A DNA stretch of 64,000 nt from Seleniivibrio sp. (GCF_021209385.1 NZ_JAJOIL010000024.1:1-64000); one strand, 5' to 3'. Shown: positions 26,480-35,609, counted from the first letter of the stretch. Notes: a model not told the origin generated them from the sequence alone. Made by a program: numbers and translations.

Positions 26480-27153
26480 ATGAAAAAAATATACTCTTTG
26501 ATCTGGACGGCACTCTGACAGACCCGTCCGAAGGCATAACCGCCTGTATAGCATATGCCCTTGAAAAAATGAAAATCCCATGCCCGCCTAAACAGCAGCT
26601 CAAAAAATATATCGGTCCGCCTCTCTGGCAGAGTTTTGCGGAGCTTATAGGCACAGATGACAAAGCGGAGGCACAGGCAGCCGTAGGTATTTACCGCGAA
26701 CGCTTCTCAACCATAGGTCTGTACGAAAACACACCGTATGACGGCATCGAGAACGCGCTTAAAAGGATAAAAAGCAGCGGTTACAAGCTTTTCGTCTGCA
26801 CATCAAAACCAAAGGTGTTTGCGGAGAGGATTCTGGTGCATTTCAGACTGGACGGTTTCTTCAACAGGGTATACGGGAGCAGTCTGGACGGAACCCATGT
26901 CGAAAAGGACGGACTCATTGCACATCTTCTGACCGCTGAAAAGCTTAATCCTGTAAATACTGTTATGATAGGCGACAGGGTATACGACATAGCCGGTGCG
27001 CGTGCAAACGGTATAAAAGCATACGGGGTCTCTTACGGATTCGGTGAAAATGGGGAGTTTGAAGAAGCGGAGGCTGTTTTCGGAAGTCCTTCGGAGTTAG
27101 CAGACTACTTCACTGTACAAAACCCCTCTGCACCGGAACACGGATGGGAGTGA
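26480..27153 (+). pseudogene. HAD-family phosphatase (phosphoglycolate phosphatase-like), frameshifted at the start
   Basis: A good start (AAGG, then ATG at 26480) opens into a run of seven A (26483-26489), after which the family sequence ILFDLDGTLTDPSEG is read one frame off. One extra A would give MKKNILFDLDGT and a 224-residue protein of normal length. In the family frame no ATG, GTG or TTG precedes the DxD nucleophile motif; the first in-frame ATG, 26569, would lose it. Other motifs are intact: FVCTSKPKVFAERIL and VMIGDRVYDIAGARANG. So the gene is either mutated, mis-sequenced in the A run, or rescued by slippage on it. It is divergent from the DUF4405-like gene. Confidence 0.82.
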
Positions 27154-27211
27154 GTCATCCGGAGCGGTGCAGAGAAGTTATATCAATGCCCCTTCGGGCA
27201 GTGAAAGCATA

Positions 27212-27535
27212 TTAAACGGTTCTTGTCATTGTGAACTTGTCGTTTATAAAAGCGGCAAGGTCAGCGGCGATCATATTTATGTTGCCGACATATGTCAGCG
27301 AATCCTCGCCGGAAAGGTACAGTATCTCCTCTCTGGAAAGTCTTGTTTTCTCGAACTGGTTCACATAAGCCAGCTCTCTGTCTGTCCAGCGCTCAAATGT
27401 GGAAAGACTCAAGAGAGTGAAATGTTCTTTCTCAATGATGAATCTGGCAAGAACGACAAGTTTTTCCTTTTGCAGTCCTCTGTCAAAAACCCTGAAAATG
27501 TCTCCAACGCAGTACATTGCTTGACTGTGCATCAT
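27212..27535 (-). CDS. Hypothetical protein (107 residues)
   Basis: Not recognised. A predicted soluble protein with helical character in the middle (STFERWTDRELAYVNQFEKT). The start ATG-ATG overlaps the stop of the upstream small frame by four bases, with GAGG just ahead, which fits translational coupling. Alternatively the two frames are one 170-residue gene broken by loss of one base in the GGG at 27548-27550. The frame upstream of the ATG also reads as plausible protein (AEPVYEVMMHSQ), which favours the second view. Confidence 0.5.
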   Translation of the reverse strand: MMHSQAMYCVGDIFRVFDRGLQKEKLVVLARFIIEKEHFTLLSLSTFERWTDRELAYVNQFEKTRLSREEILYLSGEDSLTYVGNINMIAADLAAFINDKFTMTRTV

Positions 27536-27723
27536 AACCTCATAGACGGGCTCAGCCCGATGTTCTTGTGTAGCTTTACAATATGAATTATAAAGACTGT
27601 ATCTATTTCTGCAAGCAAAAGTTTTTTCTTAATTAATAACCTCTTTATGAAATAGGCATATGCTTTCACAATAAATGTACCTGCGTCCAAAACGGCTGAA
27701 AGTTCAGTATCTTCCGCAGACAT
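27532..27723 (-). CDS. Hypothetical protein (63 residues), possibly the 5' part of the next gene
   Basis: Not recognised. It begins MSAEDTELSAVLDAG, with a lysine-rich hydrophobic middle (FIKRLLIKKKLLLAEI). No clear ribosome site precedes it. It ends in the four-base overlap with the 107-residue frame. It may be a small gene in its own right or the N-terminal part of a frameshifted 170-residue protein. Confidence 0.4.
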   Translation of the reverse strand: MSAEDTELSAVLDAGTFIVKAYAYFIKRLLIKKKLLLAEIDTVFIIHIVKLHKNIGLSPSMRL

Positions 27724-27874
27724 ATGAAAGAAAAGACGTTTTATTCAATGAGAAACTCCATTAAAAAAAATTATAGGTATGCATATTTTTAACTTCTCGC
27801 GAACAGATTTTTTATTTCCCATAAGGATATCCGTAATGGATATATTCAATGTCCATATTATGAACACCAAGTGA

Positions 27875-27907
27875 TTAATAATTGAACACTCATTCAATAA
27901 TTATTAA
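27875..27907. promoter_or_regulatory. Imperfect inverted repeat, candidate activator site
   Basis: TTAATAATTGAA at 27875-27886 faces TTCAATAATTATTAA at 27893-27907, the same arm with three extra bases. It lies about 85 bases upstream of the sigma-54 promoter, a distance usual for bacterial enhancer-binding proteins. The rest of 27724-27992 is AT-rich and shows no gene. Confidence 0.35.
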
Positions 27908-27992
27908 ACAGTAAATATTACAAATAAACACAAAACATGCACAGAGAAATGGATACAGGAAATTGTAAGGAAACTGACAAGGTTGTATTGTT

Positions 27993-28010
27993 TTGGCACA
28001 ATGATTGCAA
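27993..28010 (+). promoter_or_regulatory. Sigma-54 (RpoN) promoter
   Basis: TTGGCAC, five bases, then TTGCA matches the -24/-12 consensus at every key position (GG at -24 and GC at -12 correctly spaced). Transcription would start near 28021, leaving a short leader with GAGGAGG before the ATG at 28037. It therefore rules out the in-frame upstream ATG at 27983 as start. Confidence 0.85.
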
Positions 28011-28036
28011 AACCCCACCACATTGAGGAGGCGTAC

Positions 28037-29449
28037 ATGTGGGGAACGTCAACACGTCATTTTAACAACTTATTATCATCGCTTGAGAAAATGATCTCAG
28101 GCAATCTCGACCTGAACATTAGATTTGAGGAGTCAAAAAACGGGCAATGCTCCCGTGCTGGCGAGCTGCTGAATAAGCTTTTCGATAAGATGCAGTCATC
28201 CGTTTTCAACATCTCATCAGCATCCGTAAAGCTGTCAAAGACAGCTCCTGTGCTTGACAGTGCAGCAAAAACGCTGAAAAGCAGTTCCGTCACACAGGCG
28301 GAACAGGTTATGCAGATAGCCGCGGCATCCAGAGAACTTTCCGCAACGGTCGAAAGTGTTACCAACAGCACAGTTGAGGCTACGGAGTTTTCATCATCAA
28401 TCATCAAATCCGCTGATGCGGCAATGAACAAGAGTAAATACTCATCCGATACCATGCAGGAAGTGAAAAAGAAAGTGGACGAACTTCAGGCACAGATGCA
28501 CTCCATGGAGGAGTATTCAAAAAGTATCAGCTCCATCATGGAAATGATAAAAAAAATAGCAGACCAGACAAACCTGCTCTCTCTCAACGCTTCAATCGAA
28601 GCGGCAAGAGCCGGAGAGATGGGAAGAGGCTTTGCTGTCGTTGCCACGGAGGTGCGCAAACTGGCAGAGCAGTCTATGGAAGCCACCAACGGTGTGGAAA
28701 GCATACTGAACAGCATCAAATCAAGCATAACGACATCAAGCAGGTCTGTCGGCGAAGTGCTGAAATCCGTTGATGTAAGCGCAGAGATAAGCAGTGAAGC
28801 GGTTGTTCTGCTCGAAAGCGTCACGTTAAGCATTGAACAGCTCGACGACAGATTGAAAGCTATAGCGCTTTCCGGAAAAGAGCAGGAAGAAACAATGCAC
28901 AGCGTTGCTGACTCCATCGAACACATCGCCGTTCAGGCGGACGAACAGTCCAACCTTGCGGGGCAACTGGAACAGATAGTGGATACCATAAACTCAGGCT
29001 GTGACGAACTCCTTATGGGTGTCGGCAAATTCCGCCTGAAAGCTCATGAAAAATCGGCACATACGGCAGAATCAGCGGCTTCTTCCAGAGAGCTTAAAAA
29101 CATGGACACAGCTTCTCTCGAATCGTTCCTGAACGGATTCATCTCCCGCAACGGCTTCATAGAGCTGGCATACGTCACAGACAATCGGGGCAGACAGGTC
29201 TCTTCGAACGTATGGAACAAATCCGTCAAAAATGAAAACGACCGCTCGTCTGTCGGTTCGGACTGGTCAAACCGCGAATGGTACAGGGTACCCGCTCGTT
29301 CAGGCGAAACATACATAAGTGATATTTACCGCTCCGTGGCATCAGGCAGTTTCTGTTTCACAGTTGCTGTTCCTGTCAAAACAGACGACGGTAATATAAA
29401 GGGAGTTTTTGCAGTAGATATTAACTTTTCTGCGATGATTGACATTTAA
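28037..29449 (+). CDS. Cytoplasmic chemoreceptor with C-terminal Cache-like domain
   Basis: A 470-residue methyl-accepting protein without any membrane segment. Residues about 1-60 are a short HAMP-like or linker region. The signalling domain follows, with the hairpin tip [18 protein letters not shown] (the second Leu-Ser and Ser replace the usual Ala residues). The final 125 residues resemble a PDC/Cache sensor ([35 protein letters not shown]), a fold that is normally periplasmic but here is C-terminal and cytoplasmic. The start is fixed by GAGGAGG at 28025-28031 and the sigma-54 promoter just upstream. No terminator is obvious. Confidence 0.92.
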   Translation: MWGTSTRHFNNLLSSLEKMISGNLDLNIRFEESKNGQCSRAGELLNKLFDKMQSSVFNISSASVKLSKTAPVLDSAAKTLKSSSVTQAEQVMQIAAASRELSATVESVTNSTVEATEFSSSIIKSADAAMNKSKYSSDTMQEVKKKVDELQAQMHSMEEYSKSISSIMEMIKKIADQTNLLSLNASIEAARAGEMGRGFAVVATEVRKLAEQSMEATNGVESILNSIKSSITTSSRSVGEVLKSVDVSAEISSEAVVLLESVTLSIEQLDDRLKAIALSGKEQEETMHSVADSIEHIAVQADEQSNLAGQLEQIVDTINSGCDELLMGVGKFRLKAHEKSAHTAESAASSRELKNMDTASLESFLNGFISRNGFIELAYVTDNRGRQVSSNVWNKSVKNENDRSSVGSDWSNREWYRVPARSGETYISDIYRSVASGSFCFTVAVPVKTDDGNIKGVFAVDINFSAMIDI

Positions 29450-29546
29450 AATTAAAAAACTGACACATCTCAATTGAAACTGAGAAAAAATAGTGCCATA
29501 ACTTCTGTATAGACGATTTTCACTGTACGGCAAAATTTACAATATC

Positions 29547-29617
29547 AGATCGCCGCGTCGCTGCGCTCCTCGCGAAGACTAATTCGTCTCTGCGAGGGCT
29601 TAAGCCCGAAGCAGTCT
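29547..29617. repeat. REP-like palindromic repeat, full copy
   Basis: A type 1 arm (29547-29579, AGATCGC to CGCGAAGAC) is followed by an inverted type 2 arm (29586-29617, GTCTCTGCGAG to CGAAGCAGTCT). The arms are imperfect inverted copies and can fold into one long hairpin. It lies between the chemoreceptor and the methyltransferase genes. Confidence 0.7.
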
Positions 29618-29665
29618 CATTCATTTTTTGTCGGAAGTCCAAACTATTTTCAGAGGGTTTGATTA

Positions 29666-30343
29666 ATGGATTTTTACAGAATGCTGTCAGAAGGCTATGA
29701 CGAAATATTCCCCTATTCCCCGGATGCAGCCGCTCTGGTGAAAAGTTTTGCGCCGCCGAAAGGATTCATTCTCGACGTCGGCAGCGCAACGGGACAATAC
29801 ATTAAACGATACTCCAGAAGCGGTTACAATGCATACGGTCTTGAATATGTACCGGAGCTGATACATTTCAAAGAGAACACGGTCGTCGGTGATATGACCG
29901 ATCTGCCGTATTCTCCTGTTTTCGATGTGGTTTCCTGCATGGGCAACACCCTTGCACACTGCCGGAACTACACTCATGCTGAAAACATCATCCGCGGTTT
30001 TTACGACGTGCTGAAACCGAACGGAACCGCTGTGGTGCAGATTCTCAACTATCACAGAATACTCACTATCAACCCCTTATCGCTCCCCGAGATACGCACG
30101 GAACATTATGTTTTTAAAAGGTATTACGAATACATTAAAAACCACATCTCTTTCAAAGGGGTGCTTAAAGGCGGCAGGCAGTCCAAAACATCCACAGTCA
30201 CACTTTACCCGTTAACCCCCAGGGAACTTCTGGATGCCTCAATGGCAGCAGGTTTCAGATGTATAGAGTACATGGGTGACTTTAAGAGTGCAGGTTTTGA
30301 AATGTCAGACGATTTTATCTTAGTGGCGGTGCTTAAAAAATGA
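29666..30343 (+). CDS. Class I SAM-dependent methyltransferase
   Basis: A 225-residue cytoplasmic methyltransferase. The SAM-binding glycine motif is ILDVGSATGQYIKR, motif II ends YGLEYVPELI, and a later strand reads FDVVSCMGNTLAHC, a pattern common in Methyltransf_11/25 proteins. The substrate is unknown. The start has GAGGG upstream. Its last four bases overlap the dioxygenase-like gene, so the two are coupled. Confidence 0.87.
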   Translation: MDFYRMLSEGYDEIFPYSPDAAALVKSFAPPKGFILDVGSATGQYIKRYSRSGYNAYGLEYVPELIHFKENTVVGDMTDLPYSPVFDVVSCMGNTLAHCRNYTHAENIIRGFYDVLKPNGTAVVQILNYHRILTINPLSLPEIRTEHYVFKRYYEYIKNHISFKGVLKGGRQSKTSTVTLYPLTPRELLDASMAAGFRCIEYMGDFKSAGFEMSDDFILVAVLKK

Positions 30344-31104
30344 AAACTCCGGTTCTGTTCATAGGTCACGGATCACCCATGAACATAGTGCAAAAAAACA
30401 AATTTACGATGAGCCTCGAAACGCTCGGACAGACCATAAAAAAACCTAAAGCGATATGCATCATCTCCGCTCACTGGCAGACGCAGGGTATAAAGGTTCA
30501 CTGCGGCGACAGAGCGAAACAGATATACGACTTCTTCGGATTTCCGGACGAGCTTTACAGAGTTGTATACAATCCTGTCGGCGCTCCGGCTTATGCAAAA
30601 AAAGCGGCTGAACTGTCAGGCGGCAAATGCGACAGCTCATGGGGAAACGATCATGCGGCATGGAGTGTTCTTCTGCACATGTACCCCGAAGCGGATATCC
30701 CCGTGTTCTACATGAGTTCAGACATGACAGCGGATTACCAGACGCTTTTCAACGCGGCGGCAAATCTTAAACCCTTGCGCGAGAACGGAGTTCTGTTCAT
30801 AGGCAGCGGCAATATTGTCCATAACCTTCGCAACGCGGATTTTTTCAATGAAAACGCGGAACCGAATTACAGAGGCGTGGAATTTGACACAGCCATGAAA
30901 GGCGCGGTGATGTCATCCAACATGGCAAGAATATGCGACCCGATGAAACTCGGCGAATGTGCAAAATTCTCAATCCCGACAAAAGACCATTATATTCCTT
31001 TCGTGATGGCATGCGGACTGAAAGACAAGACCGACACTGTAAGCTTCCCGTGTGAAATATTCCAGAATGCCAGTGTCTCAATGCGCTCAGTGATGTTCGC
31101 ATAA
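30340..31104 (+). CDS. LigB-family extradiol dioxygenase (DODA/YgiD-like)
   Basis: A 254-residue class III extradiol dioxygenase-fold protein similar to 4,5-DOPA dioxygenase/YgiD. Putative metal-binding histidines are His10 (FIGHGSPMN), His45 (ISAHWQ), plus His105 (GNDHAAWSVL) and His217 (TKDHYIPF), all in the family positions. The natural substrate is uncertain: many bacterial members act on catechols only weakly. It is followed 76 bases later by an AMMECR1 gene; the LigB fold is also that of Memo, the usual partner of AMMECR1. Confidence 0.88.
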   Translation: MKTPVLFIGHGSPMNIVQKNKFTMSLETLGQTIKKPKAICIISAHWQTQGIKVHCGDRAKQIYDFFGFPDELYRVVYNPVGAPAYAKKAAELSGGKCDSSWGNDHAAWSVLLHMYPEADIPVFYMSSDMTADYQTLFNAAANLKPLRENGVLFIGSGNIVHNLRNADFFNENAEPNYRGVEFDTAMKGAVMSSNMARICDPMKLGECAKFSIPTKDHYIPFVMACGLKDKTDTVSFPCEIFQNASVSMRSVMFA

Positions 31105-31180
31105 GAATATCGTTTCTTGCAGTTGACAAATCTTTTCCAACCCGTTTTAATTATGGTAACATTATTTTATTTGGTGAAAC

Positions 31181-31747
31181 ATGGGTTTTAAAATAAGCAG
31201 GGAAGGAAAGCTGTTTCTGCTGAAAACCGCCAGAAACAGTATTAAGGACAAACTTTACGGTACTGCCACAGACTGCGGAGAAGCTCCAGAGGGTCTGGAC
31301 TTTATGAGCGGATGCTTTGTTACCATCCACCTTCGCAAGCGCCTGCGCGGGTGCATAGGCAACTTCCGCGACGATATAGGCATTGTGGAGAACGTGAAAG
31401 ACATGGCACGTCAGGCGGCGTTTGCCGACCCAAGATTCGGTCCCGTTTCAAAGGACGAATTCGCTATGTGCGAACTGGAAATATCCGTCCTATCCCCCAT
31501 GATACCCGCTGATGCCGAAGAGATAACAGTCGGCAGAGACGGCATTTACATCATCAAAGGTTACAACAGAGGCGTTCTTCTGCCGCAGGTGGCACAGGAA
31601 CACTATTGGGACAGAGAAACATTTCTGGAACAGACCTGCGTTAAAGCGGGACTGCCACAGGATGCCTATAAAGACAAAGACACAACGATATTCAGGTTTG
31701 AAGCGCTGGTTTTCGGCGACGGCAACCTGTACCGTTCAGAGGAATGA
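31181..31747 (+). CDS. AMMECR1-domain protein
   Basis: A 188-residue protein consisting of the AMMECR1 domain, with the invariant signature LRGCIG (55-60) preceded by GCFVTIHLRKR. Its biochemical function is unknown. Bacterial homologues usually belong to a three-gene set with a Memo protein and a radical SAM enzyme; neither a radical SAM gene nor a true Memo gene is next to this one, only a LigB-type dioxygenase. The stop region overlaps the upstream end of the oxidoreductase gene, so it is probably in one transcript with korAB. Confidence 0.9.
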   Translation: MGFKISREGKLFLLKTARNSIKDKLYGTATDCGEAPEGLDFMSGCFVTIHLRKRLRGCIGNFRDDIGIVENVKDMARQAAFADPRFGPVSKDEFAMCELEISVLSPMIPADAEEITVGRDGIYIIKGYNRGVLLPQVAQEHYWDRETFLEQTCVKAGLPQDAYKDKDTTIFRFEALVFGDGNLYRSEE

Positions 31748-31749
31748 AC

Positions 31750-33438
31750 ATGGAAAAAACTTTCGTATGGAAAGTGGGCGGACCTGCCGGTTTCGGCATA
31801 ACCACCCTCGGACCCGTATTCGCAAAAATTCTTAAAGACTGCGGATATTTCATTCACGGATATCTGGAATATCCTTCGCTGATCCGCGGCGGCTACAACA
31901 GCTATCAGATGGTCTTCGGCAAAACCCCCGTTACGGCGCCGAAAAAACGTATCGACCTGTACATTGCGCTTGACGACGTGTGCTTTGAAAAAGAGACGTT
32001 CGACGACGATACCATAGTAATAGGTGATTTTGACAACCTTAAAAAAGCGTACGACATTAAAGGCATTAAGGTCAATGTGCCTCTTAAGAAAATAGTTGAA
32101 GACCTCAACGGCAAGGATATCATGCGCAACACTGCGGCACTTGGGGCTTCCGTTGCCGCGCTCGGTCTGCCAAAAGAGGTCATGACCGAAGTGGTTGCCG
32201 CAAGCTATCCGGGCAAAATATCTAAACCAAACGTAGACGCGGCAGAAGCTGGGTTCGCACACTGCCAGCCCATGATAAAGCTGGAAAAAACACATAACGC
32301 ATCCTGCAAAAAGGCTCCGGTCATGACAGGAAACGAAGCGGTCGCCATCGGCGCGATACGCGCAGGCGTCACCTTTTTCAGCACATACCCCATGACCCCT
32401 GCATCATCTATCCTGCACTATCTGGCTAAAGAAGCGCGAGATTACCATGTAACGGTTAAGCACGCCGAAGACGAGATAGCGGGTATCCTTATGGCGATAG
32501 GCGCATCCCATGCAGGCGCAAGAGCCATGACAGGCACGTCAGGCGGCGGTTTCGCACTGATGAACGAAGGTTTCGGGCTCGCGGCGATAACCGAGATACC
32601 GATAGTGGTCGCGCTTTCACAGCGCCCCGGACCTGCAACAGGTATGCCCACATGGACAGAGCAGGCAGACCTGCAATACGCTCTGCACGCTTCACAGGGT
32701 GAGTTTCTGAGAGCAATCTACTCCCCTGCCGACCTTGACGAAGCATACAAATTCACTGTTGACGCTTTCAACCTTGCGGATAAATACCAGATACCCGTAA
32801 TAGTGCTTCTGGACAAATTCCTGTCCGAATCGCACTTCATGGCGGGTGACATGTCCACCGATTACGGCACGATGGACAGAGGACTGATTTTTAAAGGCAA
32901 CCCCGAAACCCCCAACGAGCATTTCAAACGCTATGAGGAGACGGAGAACGGCGTTCCGACACGAAGCATCCCCGGCACACCCGGCGGTCTTTTTGTCGCA
33001 GGCAGTAATGAACACGACAAAACCGGATTCGTTATCGACTCGGCTGAAAACAGGGTTTATCAGACCGACAGACGCTTTAAAAAAGAGCCTTTCGTTGCGG
33101 CAGAGATGCCCCACCCCTATCTTATAGGCAAAGAAGACGCGCCGCTTACTTTCGTCTGCTTCGGCTCCATGAAACAGGTGCTTCTTGAAGCTATGAAATA
33201 CGACGACAGATTCAACTTCATCTATTTCCCCGCAGTACATCCCCTGCAATGGGACAAAGTTGCCGATCTGCTTAAAGGCAAAAACCTTGTGGCTTTCGAG
33301 AACAACAAGACCGCTCAGCTTCGCGCGCTCATCGCGGAGAACACAGGCATATACATCAAAAAGACCTGTCTGAAATACGATGGTCGCCCCTTCTTCACAG
33401 AGGAAGTCGTTCAATACATCGGGGAGGCGCTTAAATGA
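31750..33438 (+). CDS. korA: 2-oxoacid:ferredoxin oxidoreductase, fused gamma-alpha subunit
   Basis: The alpha subunit of a two-subunit 2-oxoacid (probably 2-oxoglutarate) oxidoreductase, which decarboxylates the oxoacid to the acyl-CoA with reduction of ferredoxin, or the reverse. Residues 1-180 are the gamma domain (GGPAGFGITTLGPVF); residues 200 onward are the alpha domain (GNEAVAIGAIRAGVTFFSTYPMTPAS, then AEDEIAGILMAIGASHAGAR). The ATG at 31744 has the ribosome site AGAGGA touching it; the ATG at 31750 has a spacing of six and is preferred. It overlaps korB by four bases. Confidence 0.93.
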   Translation: MEKTFVWKVGGPAGFGITTLGPVFAKILKDCGYFIHGYLEYPSLIRGGYNSYQMVFGKTPVTAPKKRIDLYIALDDVCFEKETFDDDTIVIGDFDNLKKAYDIKGIKVNVPLKKIVEDLNGKDIMRNTAALGASVAALGLPKEVMTEVVAASYPGKISKPNVDAAEAGFAHCQPMIKLEKTHNASCKKAPVMTGNEAVAIGAIRAGVTFFSTYPMTPASSILHYLAKEARDYHVTVKHAEDEIAGILMAIGASHAGARAMTGTSGGGFALMNEGFGLAAITEIPIVVALSQRPGPATGMPTWTEQADLQYALHASQGEFLRAIYSPADLDEAYKFTVDAFNLADKYQIPVIVLLDKFLSESHFMAGDMSTDYGTMDRGLIFKGNPETPNEHFKRYEETENGVPTRSIPGTPGGLFVAGSNEHDKTGFVIDSAENRVYQTDRRFKKEPFVAAEMPHPYLIGKEDAPLTFVCFGSMKQVLLEAMKYDDRFNFIYFPAVHPLQWDKVADLLKGKNLVAFENNKTAQLRALIAENTGIYIKKTCLKYDGRPFFTEEVVQYIGEALK

Positions 33439-34256
33439 AACCTGTTGAATACAATACCGGAAAAATACCTAACTGGTGTCCCGGATGCGGAAACTTCGCA
33501 ATCTGGAACAGTATAAAAAAAGCCCTTGCAAACCTTGATATAGAACCTCATAAGCTGGCGCTGGTCTCCGGCATCGGCTGTTCGGGAAAAATGGTTAACT
33601 ATGTCCGAAGCTATGCACTGCAAACGCTCCACGGCAGAACAATGCCCATCGCAACCGGTATCAAGCTCGCTAACCCCGACATGACGGTTCTTGTCAACGG
33701 CGGTGACGGCGACGGTTACGGAATGGGTGTAGGACACCTTATACACGCCATCAGAAGAAACATAAACGTGACTTATATAGTTCACCACAACAAAGTGTAC
33801 GGTCTGACCACCGGACAGGCGGCGCCAACATCCCCCGAAGGCACGATAACAAAATCAACCCCTTTCGGCGTTGTTGATGCGACCATCAATCCGCTGATAC
33901 TGGCAATGGCAACAGGCGCAACATTCGTTGCAAGAGGCTATACGGGCGAATCCGAACACCTCACCGACCTCATCATGCAGGGTATCAACCATAAGGGCTT
34001 CGCACTGATTGACGTATTCCAACCCTGCGTCACCTTCGGCGGACAATACAAATATGAATATTACGACGAACGAGTTGTTAAGATGGACAAAATGCCGTCA
34101 CACGACGAAGCTGTGAAGCTGGCAGCGGATCAGGAAAAGCTGTCCATCGGCGTGTATTCGCAATATGAACGCGCACCATATGAGGCACGTCACCCTGAAA
34201 TAAGCCGCACCGTGGAGATGAAAGACGTCTCCAAGCTTATAGAGGCTTTTATCTAA
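33435..34256 (+). CDS. korB: 2-oxoacid:ferredoxin oxidoreductase, beta subunit
   Basis: The thiamine-diphosphate subunit of the KorAB complex, 273 residues. Likely [4Fe-4S] ligands are Cys15 and Cys18 (NWCPGCGN), Cys49 (GIGCSGK) and Cys198 (VFQPCVTF). The TPP-binding motif starts at GGDGDGYGMGVGHLIHAIRRN, with the Asn of HHNKVYGLTTGQ. No separate ferredoxin-like delta subunit lies in the operon, which is the usual two-subunit arrangement. A strong terminator follows at once. Confidence 0.95.
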   Translation: MKPVEYNTGKIPNWCPGCGNFAIWNSIKKALANLDIEPHKLALVSGIGCSGKMVNYVRSYALQTLHGRTMPIATGIKLANPDMTVLVNGGDGDGYGMGVGHLIHAIRRNINVTYIVHHNKVYGLTTGQAAPTSPEGTITKSTPFGVVDATINPLILAMATGATFVARGYTGESEHLTDLIMQGINHKGFALIDVFQPCVTFGGQYKYEYYDERVVKMDKMPSHDEAVKLAADQEKLSIGVYSQYERAPYEARHPEISRTVEMKDVSKLIEAFI

Positions 34257-34269
34257 TCAAAAATGACAG

Positions 34270-34294
34270 AGCGGTGCTTCGGCACCGCTTTTTT
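34270..34294 (+). terminator. Rho-independent terminator of the korAB transcript
   Basis: An 8-bp perfect stem (34270-34277 with 34282-34289) has a TTCG loop and runs into six T. The gap from here to 34544 is AT-rich and shows nothing else that I can support. Confidence 0.92.
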
Positions 34295-34544
34295 ATTACG
34301 GACACGTCAGGTCGTCAATTAAAAACATATCGAATCACATATCCTTTCTCATCAAGTATTTCCGTTAATTTTTTTTTACGTTTAATAATAACCTTTTTAT
34401 AAAACATATCAGCTATTTAAATTCAGATAATTAGAAACTATGTTAATTGATAATATTATTCCTCTTGACAAATCTCTGCCAAAATGGAAAACTTCCTTAA
34501 CGATAATATTTATCGCTTCAATCAACTAATCTAAGAGGTGGAAC

Positions 34545-35609
34545 ATGAAAGTTATTTCTATGAGTAAATGGGCTGATTTACTCACTCTCGCTTCATTTAT
34601 CGCGCTCGTTCTGACATTCTCAACAGCGCACGCTGCGGACGCACTTATGAAAGAGGCACAGGCAACATTCAAACCGATTCCTGCCAAAGCTCCTGCTGTC
34701 AAAGGCAACGCGGCAACACCGGAAAAAGTCGAGCTCGGTAAAATGCTTTTCTTCGATCCCAGACTTTCCAAAAGCGGATTCATAAGCTGTAACTCCTGCC
34801 ACAACGTTGGTATGGGCGGCGTGGACTACCAGCCCACATCAACAGGTCACGGATGGAAACAGGGACCCAGAAACGCCCCCACAGTGCTTAACTCTGTCTT
34901 CAACGTCGCACAGTTCTGGGACGGACGCGCGAAAGACCTTGCGGAACAGGCAAAAGGTCCCGTTCAGGCCGGTGTAGAAATGAACAACACTCCCGCCAAT
35001 GTTGTTAAGACACTTAACAGCATGCCCGAATACGTTGCACTATTCAAAAAATCTTTCCCCGGCGAGAAAGACCCTGTGACTTTCGATAATATGGCAAAAG
35101 CTATAGAAGTTTTTGAAGCAACGCTTATCACTCCCGATTCAAAATTCGACAAATACCTGAAAGGCGACGCGAAAGCACTTTCCAAAACAGAGAAAGAAGG
35201 TCTTAAACTTTTCATGGACAACGGATGCGCTGGCTGCCACTCCGGTGTTAACATGGGCGGAGACGACTACTACACTATGGGTGTGGTTACAAGACCCGCA
35301 GAGAGCATCATGAAAGGCGACAAAGGCAGAGTAGCTGTCACTCATGCAGAGGCAGACGAATTCGCTTTCAAATCCCCCTCTCTGAGAAACATAGACCTGA
35401 CAGCCCCCTACTTCCACTCCGGTGCTGTTTACAGCCTTATGGAAGCTATCGAGGTTATGAACGTTTCTCAGCTTGGCTCAAAAATGTCTAAGGAAGATAT
35501 GAGCAAAGTTGAAGCGTTCCTTAAGTCTGCCACAGGCGTACAGCCGAAAGTGGTTTACCCGATACTCCCCGCTCCCACAGACGCGACACTTAAACCCGCG
35601 CTTGACTGA
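34545..35609 (+). CDS. Di-haem cytochrome c peroxidase
   Basis: A periplasmic peroxidase that reduces hydrogen peroxide with electrons from cytochrome c. A signal peptide ends near residue 30 (FSTAHA). Two haem c attachment sites are seen, CNSCH (82-86) and CAGCH (228-232), with the spacing of the bacterial CcpA/MauG family. The segments GPRNAPTVLNSVFN and FWDGRAKDLAEQA are characteristic. At 354 residues it is full length. GAGGTG precedes the start. It is transcribed alone, with its own terminator. Confidence 0.96.
   Translation: MKVISMSKWADLLTLASFIALVLTFSTAHAADALMKEAQATFKPIPAKAPAVKGNAATPEKVELGKMLFFDPRLSKSGFISCNSCHNVGMGGVDYQPTSTGHGWKQGPRNAPTVLNSVFNVAQFWDGRAKDLAEQAKGPVQAGVEMNNTPANVVKTLNSMPEYVALFKKSFPGEKDPVTFDNMAKAIEVFEATLITPDSKFDKYLKGDAKALSKTEKEGLKLFMDNGCAGCHSGVNMGGDDYYTMGVVTRPAESIMKGDKGRVAVTHAEADEFAFKSPSLRNIDLTAPYFHSGAVYSLMEAIEVMNVSQLGSKMSKEDMSKVEAFLKSATGVQPKVVYPILPAPTDATLKPALD

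Noticed and set aside
31181-31747. A complete AmmeMemoRadiSam system
   Set aside because: Only AMMECR1 is present; the neighbour has dioxygenase-type residues and no radical SAM gene is near.
32692-33414. A 240-codon minus-strand frame opposite korA
   Set aside because: Shadow of the oxidoreductase alpha subunit; no recognisable domain.
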